From: Gillisella vitis
GTDB lineage: Bacteria > Pseudomonadota > Alphaproteobacteria > Rhizobiales > Rhizobiaceae
NCBI GenBank assembly: GCA_009744235.1
Contig: WPHV01000002.1
Span: forward strand, 310,001-374,000
Length of the DNA: 64,000 bases
Direction of reading: 5' to 3'
Shown: positions 55,280 through 64,000 of the stretch, in pieces
How positions within the stretch are numbered: the first letter of the stretch is position 1
Layout of the letters: the number at the start of each line of letters is the position of its first letter
Program-made: the position numbers and the translations under genes
Notes under the pieces: model-generated
Told to the model about the DNA's origin: nothing
Database searches by the model: none
What the model saw: only the letters and a program-made list of their open reading frames with translations

Positions 55280-57250
55280 TTATCTCGGAACGCCATCCGG
55301 GCGCAGTTGCCGACGTTGGGCTGCGATACGGAACGGGGCGTTCATCGCACCATAACCACCATAGGCGCCGCGCCTCTCGACGATTTCGAAGAAAAAGCCC
55401 TCACCGAAGGTGCGGCTGTAGATCTGGAAATACTCGCCATTGTCGTCGCGGTCGTAAAGGATGCTGGCCGAACGCAGCGCATCGGCAAAATCCGGTTCCA
55501 GACCGAAACGGGCTTCCAGATCGTCGTAATAATTGCGCGAGATGGTCAGCGCCTGGAAGCCGCAGGCTGAGAGCGCCTGTGCCGTCGCAAAGATATCGTC
55601 GGTCGCCAGGGCAATATGCTGGATGCTGGTGCCGAAGCCTTCTTCGAGAAATTTTCCGGCGACGGTTTTCCGGTTATCGGCGCCGTTCAGCGTCACCCTG
55701 AACCGAGGGTCTGGTTTGCTTTCGATCGCTTGGCTGCGCACCAGACCGCCCGGATCGACCACATCAACCATGGGTGTGCGCCGCGTGGCGAAGATCGAGC
55801 CGTAAAACAGCAGGCATGTCAGCATCTCGTCATAGCGGGTTGTCTGGGCGAGATGGTCGATACGGGTCAGGCGGGTGTTGGCCGGAGCCTGATCGGCGTC
55901 GAGGTCTTTGAATTCCTGTTTCCAGATGCCGGACAGGGCAGGCGTGTCATCAAGGAAATAAATGACGCCATTGCTCACGCCTTGAATGGCGGGCACGGGT
56001 ACTTCGCCCGGTTTGCGCGGTTCGGAGAAGCTCGTTGCCCCCAGCGCCGTGGCGCGCTTCAAGGCGTCCTCGGCGTGACCCACCTTCATGCCGAAGGCGT
56101 AGGCACTGGTTCCGTGGATTGCGTAGGACGCGCCGGCAAAACTGTTGTTTGTCGTATCGGTATTGATGAGAATGCGGATGTCGCCCTGGGTGTAGAGGTC
56201 AAGATCCCGGTTGCGATGGGTCGCGGTTTTCGAAAAGCCGAGTGTCGCTAAGAATGCCGCCAGATCCTGTTTTTCCTCGACCGAAGTCGCAAACTCCACG
56301 AATTCGACGCCCTGGGTTTCGACAGGGGCTGGCATGGCCGGGGCGCTGAGCCGGATATCGGGTTCGAGGCGTTGGACCTGGTCCATGAGGTAGACCAGTG
56401 AGCGGTGGCCGTCCTCGGCAATGGCACGCGGTGAGCCTCCACGGAACTGGTCGTTGAAAATCTCCAGGGATAGTGGCCCGGTATAGCCTGTGGCGGCCAC
56501 AGCGCGCATGAAATCGACCACTGGCAGATCGCCTTCGCAGGGCATGTTGCGGAAATGGCGGCTCCAGTAGAGCAGATCCATGTCAAACAGCGGCGCATCG
56601 GCGAGCTGGACGATGAAGATCTTGTCGCCGGGAATGGAACGGATCGAGTTCGGATCGATCTTGCGCGACAGGGTGTGAAAACTGTCGAGAATCAGGCCGA
56701 CATTGGCATGGTTTGCCCGGCGGACCACTTCCCAGGCATCCCTGTGGTCGTTGACGTGACGACCCCAGGCGAGCGCCTCGTATCCGACGCGGACGCCGTG
56801 CTTTGCCGCGCGTTCTCCCAGTTCCTGGAAATCGGCGGCGGCCCGGTCGATGCCGCCCAGCGAGATTGGCGAGACATTTGAGCAGATCAGCATCAGGTCG
56901 GTGCCAAGCTCGTCCATGATCTCGAATTTGCGCTCGGCCCGCTCAAAAGCGCGGGCGCGGTGCAGTTCCGGCATGCCTTCGAAATCGCGGAAGGGCTGGA
57001 ACAGGGTAATGTCGAGACCGTGGTCGGCGACCATTTTCGCCACATCCCGGGGAGAGGCGTCATAGGTTAGGAAGTCGTTCTCGAAAATTTCGACGCCGCT
57101 GAAGCCTGCCTTGGCAATGGCTGCCAGCTTTTCCGGAAATTCCCCACTGATCGATACGGTTGCAATCGAGGTCCGCATGGTTACTGTTCCGGTGAGTGAT
57201 TGGGTGCTGGCATGAGTGCTCGTTCGGTCGCTTTTGTCTGGGCTTGCCAT
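55280..57250 (-). CDS. quiC: 3-dehydroshikimate dehydratase fused to HPPD-like domain (QuiC type)
   Basis: A 656-residue two-domain protein. Residues about 25-300 are a TIM-barrel dehydratase (GFSGVEIFENDFLTYDASPR, VRVGYEALAWGRHVNDH, VGLILDSFHTLSRK, SLEIFNDQFRGG) that converts 3-dehydroshikimate to protocatechuate. Residues about 315-650 are a 4-hydroxyphenylpyruvate-dioxygenase-like VOC domain with His in RIDHLAQTTR, His in IQHIALATDD and Glu in GEYFQIYSR. AAGGAAG is six bases before the ATG at 57250; an internal ATG at 57178 starts directly at the barrel. Divergent from a TetR regulator. Product protocatechuate enters the beta-ketoadipate path, not encoded here. Confidence 0.92.
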   Translation of the reverse strand: MASPDKSDRTSTHASTQSLTGTVTMRTSIATVSISGEFPEKLAAIAKAGFSGVEIFENDFLTYDASPRDVAKMVADHGLDITLFQPFRDFEGMPELHRARAFERAERKFEIMDELGTDLMLICSNVSPISLGGIDRAAADFQELGERAAKHGVRVGYEALAWGRHVNDHRDAWEVVRRANHANVGLILDSFHTLSRKIDPNSIRSIPGDKIFIVQLADAPLFDMDLLYWSRHFRNMPCEGDLPVVDFMRAVAATGYTGPLSLEIFNDQFRGGSPRAIAEDGHRSLVYLMDQVQRLEPDIRLSAPAMPAPVETQGVEFVEFATSVEEKQDLAAFLATLGFSKTATHRNRDLDLYTQGDIRILINTDTTNNSFAGASYAIHGTSAYAFGMKVGHAEDALKRATALGATSFSEPRKPGEVPVPAIQGVSNGVIYFLDDTPALSGIWKQEFKDLDADQAPANTRLTRIDHLAQTTRYDEMLTCLLFYGSIFATRRTPMVDVVDPGGLVRSQAIESKPDPRFRVTLNGADNRKTVAGKFLEEGFGTSIQHIALATDDIFATAQALSACGFQALTISRNYYDDLEARFGLEPDFADALRSASILYDRDDNGEYFQIYSRTFGEGFFFEIVERRGAYGGYGAMNAPFRIAAQRRQLRPDGVPR

Positions 57251-57272
57251 ATTGCTTCCTTTCCGGCTTTAT

Positions 57273-57292
57273 GTACTGCTTGGTTAAGAAGT
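57273..57292. promoter_or_regulatory. Putative TetR operator between quiC and the regulator
   Basis: TACTGCTTGGTTAAGAAGTA is an 8-4-8 inverted repeat with one mismatch, in the 74-base gap between the divergent quiC and TetR genes. Location and symmetry fit the operator of the adjacent TetR protein. Binding is inferred. Confidence 0.5.
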
Positions 57293-57324
57293 AGAGCCTG
57301 GCGCTGCGGCCTGGCGGCGGATGG

Positions 57325-58053
57325 ATGATGAAACGGGACGCAACCACGCGAGACGGTAAAGAGGCTCGCCCGGTCAAAGGGGAGCCTGGCAAACGGGACA
57401 CGATCAAACGCGACCCGGAAGGCGTTCGCCGCGACATCCTTTCGGTTGCGATGGAAGAGTTTTCGCAAAACGGCCTGTCTGGCGCGCGCATTGATGAGAT
57501 CGCCGCCAGAACCCGCACGTCCAAGCGGATGATCTATTATTATTTTGGCGATAAGGAAGGGCTTTACCAGCGCGTTCTGGAGGAAGCCTATGGCAAGGTT
57601 CGTGGCGGAGAAATGGACCTGGAGCTTGAAGGGCTCGACCCCATCGCCGCTCTCGACAAGCTCTGTCGGTTTACCTTCGATCATCACCGCCGCAACCCTG
57701 CCTTTATCCGCATGGTGATCATCGAGAATATTCATCACGGTCGCCATATGCAATTGTCCGAGACGATTAGGGGTCTCAACCAACCGGCAATCGAGGCCCT
57801 GCAAGGCGTTTTGCGGCGCGGGCAGGAGCAGGGATTGTTTCGGCAGGGCATCGACCCGCTTGAATTGCACTGGCAGATCAGCGCGCTGTCGTTTTTCAAT
57901 GTGTCGAACGCGGCCAGTTTTTCCGTGATTTTCGGCAATGCGCTGTTTACGGCAGACGGTCAGGAGACCCTGTCGCGCCACGTGGCCGACATGGTCCTGC
58001 GCTATGTGCTGCGTGCCGAGCATATCAGCCCGATCGAGCAACGCGGCCGATAA
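57325..58053 (+). CDS. TetR/AcrR-family transcriptional regulator
   Basis: A 242-residue protein with a charged leader of about 30 residues, then the TetR HTH ([40 protein letters not shown]) and a ligand domain. Divergent from quiC and flanked by aroQ, it most likely represses the quinate/shikimate genes and responds to an intermediate. Its last 29 bases overlap the 3' end of aroQ on the other strand. ATG at 57325 or 57328. Confidence 0.9.
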   Translation: MMKRDATTRDGKEARPVKGEPGKRDTIKRDPEGVRRDILSVAMEEFSQNGLSGARIDEIAARTRTSKRMIYYYFGDKEGLYQRVLEEAYGKVRGGEMDLELEGLDPIAALDKLCRFTFDHHRRNPAFIRMVIIENIHHGRHMQLSETIRGLNQPAIEALQGVLRRGQEQGLFRQGIDPLELHWQISALSFFNVSNAASFSVIFGNALFTADGQETLSRHVADMVLRYVLRAEHISPIEQRGR

Positions 58054-58468
58054 GATGGCGCAATGCCATTTCATAGCCCTCGATGCCCAGCCCTGCGATG
58101 ACGCCCTCCGCCCGCGTTGAAACGTAGGAGTGATGCCGGAACACCTCCCGCTTGTGGATGTTGGAAATATGCACTTCGATGACCGGTGCCTCAAAAGTGT
58201 TGAGCGCGTCAAGGATCGCCACCGATGTATGAGTGAAGGCGCCGGGATTGATGACGATTCCAGCCGCCTTGCCGCGCGCTTCGTGGACCCAGTCGATGAT
58301 CTCGTATTCCCGGTTGCTTTGCGCGAAAAAAATCGAATGTCCTGCCGCCTCGGCAATCACCCGGCAATTGTCCTCGACATCGGCAAGGGTTTCACGACCG
58401 TAAATCTCAGGCTGACGTTGGCCGAGAAGATTGAGATTTGGACCGTTCAGGATGAAAAACAGGCTCAT
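58025..58468 (-). CDS. aroQ: Type II 3-dehydroquinate dehydratase
   Basis: A 147-residue protein of normal family size. [20 protein letters not shown] carries the catalytic Arg and Tyr, [18 protein letters not shown] the conserved loop and [18 protein letters not shown] the second catalytic His region. It interconverts 3-dehydroquinate and 3-dehydroshikimate. GGAGG precedes the ATG at 58468. It overlaps aroE by four bases. In this operon with quiC nearby it probably works in catabolism. Confidence 0.93.
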   Translation of the reverse strand: MSLFFILNGPNLNLLGQRQPEIYGRETLADVEDNCRVIAEAAGHSIFFAQSNREYEIIDWVHEARGKAAGIVINPGAFTHTSVAILDALNTFEAPVIEVHISNIHKREVFRHHSYVSTRAEGVIAGLGIEGYEMALRHLIGRVARSG

Positions 58469-59334
58469 GCGGCGCCCTCCGAAACACAAAGTTCAGTGAA
58501 ATGGGCGCTCATCCGCTCGGCATCCGGCTCGTAGCCGCAGAACAGACGGAATGCGCCGACTGCCTGAAACACTGCCATACCGCCGCCGGGCAGTGTTTGG
58601 CAGCCCTTGTCGCGCGCTGTTGCGATCAGTTCGGTGACGAGCGGCATATAGACGATGTCGGCAACCCAATGGCGCGGCGCGATCAGATCAGCGTCGACCG
58701 GCAGTCCCGGATGAGCCGGCATGCCGACCGGGGTGGCGTGAATAAGGCCATCGGCCTCAGCTAAGGACTGGCCAGGATTGGTGACGGCATGGGCGCGTCC
58801 CGCGTTGAACCGGTCATTGAGTGTCGCTGCCAGCCCTTCGGCTCTCGTGAGGTCCTGGTCGAAAATGTCCAACTGCTCGATTCCCAATTTCAGCGCGGCA
58901 TGGGCAACGGCAACTCCCGCGCCGCCTGCGCCGATCAGCAATGCCCGTTTCAGCGTTGCATCCGGCAGGCCGCGCTGGAAGCTTTCGTAGAAGCCTGACC
59001 AGTCAGTATTATGGCCGATCCGCTTGCCATCTTTGAAGACGACCGTATTCACGGCGCCCAGCATCCGGGCATCTTCGGAAAGATCGTCAAGATATGGAAT
59101 GACCGCCTGCTTGAAGGGATGGGTGATATTGGTGCCGGCAAACCCGCGTGCCTGGCATTCGTCCAGCAGATCGGGGAGCGCGCTTTCCGGCAGGTTGCGC
59201 ACATGGATATCGAGCAATTCGTAGCGATAATCCAGCCCGTGCGCCGCCCCTTCGTGCATATGCAAAGCGGGAGATTTGGAGAGCTGGATATCGGTACCGA
59301 TCAGCCCGACTTGAATAATGGGTTTCTCTGTCAT
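58465..59334 (-). CDS. aroE: Shikimate (or quinate/shikimate) dehydrogenase
   Basis: About 289 residues. The substrate motif [17 protein letters not shown], the catalytic Lys in [16 protein letters not shown] and the Asp in [13 protein letters not shown] are present, then the NAD(P) fold with [16 protein letters not shown]. Start at ATG 59334; a GTG at 59346 is in frame. Co-transcribed with aroQ and downstream of an ABC importer operon, so a catabolic quinate/shikimate dehydrogenase is more likely than the biosynthetic copy, but sequence motifs alone do not settle it. Confidence 0.88.
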   Translation of the reverse strand: MTEKPIIQVGLIGTDIQLSKSPALHMHEGAAHGLDYRYELLDIHVRNLPESALPDLLDECQARGFAGTNITHPFKQAVIPYLDDLSEDARMLGAVNTVVFKDGKRIGHNTDWSGFYESFQRGLPDATLKRALLIGAGGAGVAVAHAALKLGIEQLDIFDQDLTRAEGLAATLNDRFNAGRAHAVTNPGQSLAEADGLIHATPVGMPAHPGLPVDADLIAPRHWVADIVYMPLVTELIATARDKGCQTLPGGGMAVFQAVGAFRLFCGYEPDAERMSAHFTELCVSEGAA

Positions 59335-59405
59335 GAATGCGTCCACTTGGTCGGCGTGGTGAAGGCTCTTACCTGCCTGATGCGTTGTCGCGGCGGCAAT
59401 TCAGC

Positions 59406-60164
59406 TCAGTGATGGGCAAGAATTTCGCCCAGGAAGGCGCGGGTGCGCTGATGCTGAGGATTGCGGAAGAATTCCTCCGGTGGTCCTTCCTCGATGATCT
59501 GCGCGGAGGCCATGAACACGACACGATCTGCAACCTGACGGGCAAAGCCCATTTCATGGGTGACGCAGATCATCGTCATGCCGTCGCGGGCTAGACCGAT
59601 CATCGTATCCAGCACTTCCTTGACCATTTCGGGGTCAAGAGCCGACGTTGGCTCATCGAACAGCATCGCCTTCGGTTCCATGCAAAGCGCGCGCGCGATA
59701 GCGACGCGTTGCTGCTGACCGCCGGAAAGCTGGGCGGGATATTTGTCCGCCTGGTCCAGAATGTGAACACGATCCAGATATTTGCGGGCGACCTCTTCGG
59801 CTTGTGGCTTCGGAAGCCCCTTCACCCGCATCGGCGCAAGGGTGCAGTTTTCCAGGATGGTCATGTGCGGAAACAGGTTGAAGCTCTGGAACACCATGCC
59901 AACCTCGCGGCGCACGGCGTCGATGGTGCGGCTCGCGCTGGTGAGCGTGGTGCCTTCGACGGTGATCTTGCCCTCCTGGATGTCCTCCAGATGATTTATG
60001 CAGCGGATCAATGTCGATTTTCCGGAACCGGATGGCCCGCAAAGGACGATTTTTTCGCCTTTGCGGACTGTCAGGTTGATGTCTTTCAGCGCGTGGTAGG
60101 CTCCATACCATTTTCCAACGCCTTCAAGTGCGATCAGTGGAACCTGTGCGGTGGATTGTTGCAT
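59406..60164 (-). CDS. Polar-amino-acid-type ABC ATPase (GlnQ-like)
   Basis: A 252-residue ATPase with Walker [10 protein letters not shown] at residues 43-51, [12 protein letters not shown] as Q-loop, [16 protein letters not shown] as signature and [12 protein letters not shown] as Walker B. It belongs to the glutamine/histidine importer group. It lies 13 bases after the binding-protein gene and 71 before aroE, in the same direction, so importer and enzymes are probably one unit. Confidence 0.93.
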   Translation of the reverse strand: MQQSTAQVPLIALEGVGKWYGAYHALKDINLTVRKGEKIVLCGPSGSGKSTLIRCINHLEDIQEGKITVEGTTLTSASRTIDAVRREVGMVFQSFNLFPHMTILENCTLAPMRVKGLPKPQAEEVARKYLDRVHILDQADKYPAQLSGGQQQRVAIARALCMEPKAMLFDEPTSALDPEMVKEVLDTMIGLARDGMTMICVTHEMGFARQVADRVVFMASAQIIEEGPPEEFFRNPQHQRTRAFLGEILAHH

Positions 60165-60177
60165 GGAAGCCTCTCCA

Positions 60178-61020
60178 TTACTTCGCGGTGAACGGGATGT
60201 CCGGAAGCGAATCCGGGAAGGCCGGAACGTCGCGCTTCATCCATTTGGCGTAGATCTTTGCCAGTTGGCCATCAGCCTTGATCTTGTCGATGAAGCTGTT
60301 GATGCTCTCGTTCCAGTCCTTCTCACCCGGACGCATCCCCGCGCCGTTATAGAGAGTGACAAGGTCGAACTTCGTTTCATACTTGCCTGCGGCAGCAGCG
60401 TTCAGCCGGTCGCCATAGAACTGGTTGCCGCCAACGGCCTCGACCTGACCTGAAATCAGAGCCTGGATATTTGCCGCGTCGTCATCGAAACGCAGGATGC
60501 TGGCCTTTGTGCCTGCGCCAGCGGTGATGGCGGTATCCATGGCGCTGGATTTCGGCACGCCGACGGACACGCCGGTAAGATCGTCATAGCTGCCGATCTT
60601 CTTGTCCTTCGGTCCGTAGACCGACAAGACGTTGCCAGCATAGGGCTTGGAGAACTGGATGGTCTTGGCGCGGTCGGCAGTCATACCCATGGTTGCAAAC
60701 AGGATGTCGACCTTGCCGGTCATCAGGGCCGGAATGCGGTTGGCCACGGCCAGCGGCACAAACTCGGCCTTGACGCCGAGATAATCCGCATAGGCCTTGC
60801 CGATATCGGCATCCAGACCGTCCTGCACGCCGCTGGAATTGACAAAGCCCCAAGGCGAATTGTCGCCCTGAATGCCGATGATGACCTTGCCCTTGGCCTT
60901 GGCCTGTTCCAGCGTACCGGCGAAGGCCGTGGCGGGAGCGACGAGCGACATGGTCGCCGCCGCCGCGATGAGGGCGAGCGCCGTGCGGCGCTTGATTGTC
61001 ATTGTCCTGGATTTCATCAT
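60178..61020 (-). CDS. Polar-amino-acid-type ABC substrate-binding protein
   Basis: A 280-residue periplasmic protein with a signal peptide (cleavage after ATAFA) and [40 protein letters not shown] and [12 protein letters not shown], the family-3 solute-binding pattern. GGAGGAG precedes the ATG at 61020. The ligand could be an amino acid, but co-localisation with aroE, aroQ and quiC raises the possibility of a hydroaromatic acid; that is inference. Confidence 0.92.
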   Translation of the reverse strand: MMKSRTMTIKRRTALALIAAAATMSLVAPATAFAGTLEQAKAKGKVIIGIQGDNSPWGFVNSSGVQDGLDADIGKAYADYLGVKAEFVPLAVANRIPALMTGKVDILFATMGMTADRAKTIQFSKPYAGNVLSVYGPKDKKIGSYDDLTGVSVGVPKSSAMDTAITAGAGTKASILRFDDDAANIQALISGQVEAVGGNQFYGDRLNAAAAGKYETKFDLVTLYNGAGMRPGEKDWNESINSFIDKIKADGQLAKIYAKWMKRDVPAFPDSLPDIPFTAK

Positions 61021-61147
61021 TTGCTCCTCCTTACAAAGCTGATGAGAGTGGTGCTTGGCACCAAACCTGGTGTCGTCTTTTGTTGTGCTTTCCTTGTTTT
61101 CGTTTTGTATTGAGGAAAGCCGGGTTCTACACGTCGTCTGGCAAACT

Positions 61148-61798
61148 TTACCGGGCGGCGGCTTGAAGCCGTTTCTCTTTTCTGGCGCCCCAGAGTGAAA
61201 GCGGCCAGCAAATCAGGAAATAGATGATGCCGACGATGGCAAAGACCGTCAGCGGACGGAATGTCTGGTTGGAGACGATCTGCCCCGCCCGCGACAGCTC
61301 CACGAAACCGACAATGGCGGCAAGCGAGGTGCCTTTGATCAATTGCACCAGAAAGCCGATGGTGGCGGGCAGGGAGACTTTGAACGCCTGCGGCAGGACC
61401 ACGTCCTTCATGATCGATGCGTAATGCAGGCCGAGCGCTTTTGCAGCCTCTGTCTGCCCCTTGGGTACGGCCTGAATGCCACCGCGCCAGATATCGCCCA
61501 GAAAGGCGCTGGCATGCAGCGTGAAGGCAATGGCGACAGCGATCCAGGCATCCACATCCAAGCCCAGCAAGGCAACGCCGTAATAGACGACGAACAGTTG
61601 CATCAGCAGCGGAGTGCCTTGAAAGACGGCGATATAGCCAGCGGTCGCCTTGCGCAGGGCGGCACTGTCGGCCACCCGGGCCAGAGCGACGCAAAGGCCG
61701 AAGAAGCCTCCGCCGACAAAGCCGATGGCGGTCAAGGCCAGCGTCCATTTCAAGCCTTGCAGCAGGAAGAACAGTTCATTGGGTCCGATAGAAGCCAT
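61148..61798 (-). CDS. Polar-amino-acid-type ABC permease
   Basis: A 216-residue membrane protein with about five hydrophobic segments. VFQGTPLLMQLFVVYYG and the coupling loop QTEAAKALGLHYASIMKDVV are HisMQ/GlnP motifs. AGGAAGAG lies just before the ATG. It pairs with the permease encoded directly upstream. A 127-base gap to the binding-protein gene shows no gene. Confidence 0.92.
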   Translation of the reverse strand: MASIGPNELFFLLQGLKWTLALTAIGFVGGGFFGLCVALARVADSAALRKATAGYIAVFQGTPLLMQLFVVYYGVALLGLDVDAWIAVAIAFTLHASAFLGDIWRGGIQAVPKGQTEAAKALGLHYASIMKDVVLPQAFKVSLPATIGFLVQLIKGTSLAAIVGFVELSRAGQIVSNQTFRPLTVFAIVGIIYFLICWPLSLWGARKEKRLQAAAR

Positions 61799-61808
61799 CG
61801 TCTCTTCC

Positions 61809-62477
61809 TCACTTTACCGGGTAACTGAAGAAAATGCGGGAAATGAGCGCGAAAGCCCCCATCATCAGCGAGGAAATCACCAGGTAAAGCAGGGTGATCG
61901 AGAAATAGACCTCGAAGGACCGGAACGTATCCGCTTCGATTTTCTGGGCAACCGACGTCAATTCGTAAGCCGCAATTGACGTGCAGACAGATGTCGTCAG
62001 CGTCAGCATGATGAACTGGCTGGTGAGCGACGGATAGACGGCGCGCAAAGCTGGCTTGAGAATGATGTGGCGCAGGATTTGTGCGCGGTGCAGGCCGAGC
62101 GCAAGGCCTGCTTCGACCTGCCCCTTGCCGATGGAATCCACCCCGCCGCGAATGATCTCGATGGCATAGGCGCCGCCGTTCAGGCCGAGCGCAACGATTG
62201 CCGTCACTGTCGGGTTGAGCCGGACGCCGATTTGCGGAAGGGCAAAGAAGATGAAGAAGATCTGCACGAGGAAGGGCGTATTGCGGATCAACTCGACAAA
62301 GCCGATCGTCGCGCCTCTGAGGATACGCGACGGCGACCGGCGGGCAACAACCCCGAAAATGCCGATGACGGTGGCAATGGACATGCCTGCAATGGCAAGA
62401 CCAATGGTTGCGAGGCATGCCAGGATCAATTCCGGCAACCGCTCGATCACAACCGAAAAGTCGAGTGTGTAACCCAT
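61809..62477 (-). CDS. Polar-amino-acid-type ABC permease
   Basis: A 222-residue membrane protein. VELIRNTPFLVQIFFIFFAL and QVEAGLALGLHRAQILRHII are the family hallmarks. I use ATG 62477, where GGGAGGG lies just upstream; the frame is open for another 86 codons, but that part is cysteine- and arginine-rich and unlike the family. First gene of the leftward importer/aroE/aroQ operon. Confidence 0.92.
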   Translation of the reverse strand: MGYTLDFSVVIERLPELILACLATIGLAIAGMSIATVIGIFGVVARRSPSRILRGATIGFVELIRNTPFLVQIFFIFFALPQIGVRLNPTVTAIVALGLNGGAYAIEIIRGGVDSIGKGQVEAGLALGLHRAQILRHIILKPALRAVYPSLTSQFIMLTLTTSVCTSIAAYELTSVAQKIEADTFRSFEVYFSITLLYLVISSLMMGAFALISRIFFSYPVK

Positions 62478-62697
62478 TTTCCCTCCCAGGCATTGTCTAA
62501 GCCTTGACTGACAAGGCTTGCAGCTCCTCGTGCAAGCGGCAAGGCTGGCACGCTCCCTTAAATTGTCCGCGGGTTGTGGCGCTCTCTCCTCGCGCCCAAA
62601 CTCTGTCGTTAATATGTTTGTACCAGTTAGTTCATAGTTAGGCAATATGATTTGCGAAAGATCAATCGATGTGGATTGACGAATTTCGGGTGCTCTT

Positions 62698-62743
62698 GAG
62701 CATCGGTCCGAAAAGTGGAAGCCGACTTTCTGCACGACGCTCT
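62698..62743. repeat. Diverged rhizobial palindromic intergenic element
   Basis: GAGCATCGGTCCGAAAAGTG then GAAGCCGACTTTCTGCACGA and CGCTC gives the core of the common rhizobial element, with GAGC...GCTC ends. It lies in the 708-base gap 62478-63185 upstream of the importer operon, which otherwise holds hairpins but no gene. Confidence 0.6.
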
Positions 62744-62938
62744 AAGCCAAGGTAAGGCGATTACAACATTTGATGTCTGCCGCCTCCCTTTGTTCAAGCC
62801 GAATTGAATGCGGGCCGACCCGCTTCTGCCAGTTTGATGCAGCGAGTGCAGATAGAATGGGGAAATGGGAGGAGAGGCGACAGGTCCCACGCCTCTGACG
62901 CGCCAAATAATATAGACGCTCATCTTATGCCAAGTCTC

Positions 62939-63049
62939 GAAGATGCTGACGCATCTTCAACTTAAAAAAACTAAAATATCTCAAATGTGTCAGAGGCTTG
63001 AGACGTTTTCAAAAAGAATATGGAGATCCATTTTCAATGAATCTCCATA
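62939..63049. other. Two further hairpins in the 62.5-63.2 kb gap
   Basis: GAAGATG (62939-62945) pairs with CATCTTC (62952-62958) and is followed by an A-rich tract on the + strand. TATGGAGAT (63019-63027) pairs with ATCTCCATA (63041-63049). The first reuses the GAAGATG/CATCTTC arms of the terminator at 63055-63092. Role uncertain; perhaps a back-up terminator for the leftward gene. Confidence 0.4.
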
Positions 63050-63054
63050 GGACA

Positions 63055-63092
63055 CGAAAGCCCGAAGATGTGTTGGCATCTTCGGGCTTTCG
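63055..63092 (-). terminator. Long perfect hairpin, probable terminator of the outer membrane protein gene
   Basis: CGAAAGCCCGAAGATG at 63055-63070 and CATCTTCGGGCTTTCG at 63077-63092 form a perfect 16-base stem with a six-base loop, about 95 bases past the stop of the leftward gene. The T run is inside the stem, so termination efficiency is uncertain. Confidence 0.7.
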
Positions 63093-63185
63093 TATGCGGA
63101 GAAATTTAAGGGGCAGGCGGTTGAATTTCTGTCGGATCGCCTGCCCGGAACGCTCGTCTGGAAAATCGAGCTGTATCGGATAATT

Positions 63186-64000
63186 CTAGAATTTTGTTGC
63201 GACATTCACCCAGAGAGTGTTGCCTTCGCTTCGGTTTTTCGCCACCACGTCATGCTGCCAGGATGCGCTTATGCCCAGGCCCGGATTGAAGCTATAGGAC
63301 AGTGATGGGCCGACCGCGAGGCCTTCGCCGCGATGGCCGTCGGAGGCGACGCCGGGTCCTTTGTCATCGGTGAACTGCTTAAGGTAATATCCTGTTGCTC
63401 CGACCCTTATCTTGCCGAAATTCCAGCCAACTGCGTAATCGAGGACGAACTCATTGCCGGTTTTGTAATCGGTTGCGGTGTTTTCGGAATTGAAGATGAC
63501 CCGGGCTGCGGTTGCGAATTCAAGGCCTTGGGGGTCTGAATAATGATAGGCAATCGTTGGCTGCACGGACCAGTGATTAAGGCCGGCATTGGCAAGGGCG
63601 TTCTCATCGTAAGCGCCGGTCGGCATGCCGATGTCTATGCCGGTGATGAATGTCTGCTTTTGATCCGGGTGCCATGACAGCCCAACAGTTGCGGTTGCGT
63701 CTCCCATGTTGAAGCCGGAGTCTTTTGCAAATGCGTTGGAAATGTCGAGATGAATAAGCGGAAGGACGAGCTGTCCCCAAAGCTGGGCTTCGCCGATACG
63801 GATATCTGATACATACATGAAGCGCAGTGTTTCAACGGTGGCTTTCACCTTGAAGTCTATGGGTATTTCACGACCTTTGCCGTCGTTGACTCTGTTGGCG
63901 GTGAAATAACTTGTCTGCGAGAGAAAATAAAATCCCTCAAATGGAGGAATGGCACCCGCATAAAATTGTGAAGCGCCCGGCGCATATTGCGTATTACTGT
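63186..64000 (-). CDS. Phenol-MetA-type outer membrane protein (partial, C-terminal part)
   Basis: The frame is open to the right edge, so the N-terminus and signal peptide lie outside; about 271 residues are visible. The segment GASQFYAGAIPPFEGFYFLS near the visible start is followed by alternating amphipathic beta strands (GQLVLPLIHLDIS, FVLDYAVGWNFGKIRVGATG) and ends in TLWVNVATKF with a terminal Phe, as in outer membrane barrels. The pattern fits the SphA/phenol-MetA degradation family, thought to help uptake of hydrophobic aromatics. Note the neighbouring aromatic catabolic genes. Confidence 0.75.
   Translation of the reverse strand, partial: SNTQYAPGASQFYAGAIPPFEGFYFLSQTSYFTANRVNDGKGREIPIDFKVKATVETLRFMYVSDIRIGEAQLWGQLVLPLIHLDISNAFAKDSGFNMGDATATVGLSWHPDQKQTFITGIDIGMPTGAYDENALANAGLNHWSVQPTIAYHYSDPQGLEFATAARVIFNSENTATDYKTGNEFVLDYAVGWNFGKIRVGATGYYLKQFTDDKGPGVASDGHRGEGLAVGPSLSYSFNPGLGISASWQHDVVAKNRSEGNTLWVNVATKF

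Noticed and set aside
62478..62735. N-terminal extension of the polar-amino-acid-type permease
   Set aside because: The segment is hydrophilic and includes part of a dispersed repeat; GGGAGGG marks the ATG at 62477.

Overview
The window looks like chromosome or chromid DNA from an alphaproteobacterium of the Rhizobiaceae (Agrobacterium/Allorhizobium/Rhizobium type). Evidence is the even GC-rich codon use, the very high density of ABC importers each next to its own regulator, family-typical rhizobial proteins (LldR/LldD, ScoAB, QuiC-type fused dehydroshikimate dehydratase), and diverged copies of rhizobial palindromic intergenic elements. I see no tRNA, rRNA, CRISPR, IS element or phage gene; it is a catabolic accessory region rather than a mobile island.

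Layout. 0-0.2 kb: start of a sulfate-binding protein gene cut by the window edge. 0.4-8.0 kb: LacI regulator divergent from a sugar operon (Gfo/Idh/MocA dehydrogenase, TIM-barrel isomerase, family-1 binding protein, two permeases, UgpC/MalK-type ATPase), with a perfect LacI-type operator just after the promoter. 8.4-14.6 kb: NMT1/SsuA-type importer, a 2-oxoglutarate Fe(II) oxygenase, a LysR regulator and a cytosine-deaminase-like amidohydrolase, likely for an N-heterocycle. 14.6-20.1 kb: lacZ-type beta-galactosidase, divergent ROK regulator, formate/nitrite transporter-family protein.

20.2-42.5 kb is the most interesting part, a purine-type catabolic supercluster. A leftward arm encodes guanine deaminase, a Rieske-oxygenase catalytic subunit that has lost its Rieske cluster, and a BMP-family nucleoside-type importer. 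A rightward arm encodes a tiny acylphosphatase-like protein, a free-standing Rieske protein, a GST-like protein, adenine deaminase, a LysR regulator, a two-subunit TPP enzyme (the beta gene is frameshifted), a GMC oxidoreductase, a second deaminase, a second Rieske-less catalytic subunit, a xanthine-dehydrogenase-type enzyme with fused FAD and molybdenum subunits plus its Fe-S subunit, and an aldehyde dehydrogenase. Separation of the Rieske centre from the catalytic iron, with a GST-like partner, resembles the NdmC/NdmD/NdmE methylxanthine N-demethylase, but here the Rieske protein is not fused to a reductase and no reductase gene lies in the window.

42.6-46.1 kb: ScoAB CoA-transferase with a strong terminator, then LldR-LldD for lactate with LldR-type operators. 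46.4-55.2 kb: aromatic ring cleavage genes (VOC extradiol dioxygenase, FAH-family hydrolase, MhpA-like flavin monooxygenase) and a complete branched-chain-amino-acid-type importer; both units share an 18-bp AT-rich motif upstream, suggesting co-regulation. 55.3-62.5 kb: quinate/shikimate module (QuiC fusion, TetR regulator, AroQ, AroE, polar-amino-acid-type importer). 63.2 kb to the end: a phenol-MetA-type outer membrane protein cut by the edge.

Taken together, the window imports sugars, nucleobase-like heterocycles, lactate and plant-derived aromatics or hydroaromatics and feeds them into central metabolism, as expected for a plant- or soil-associated bacterium.
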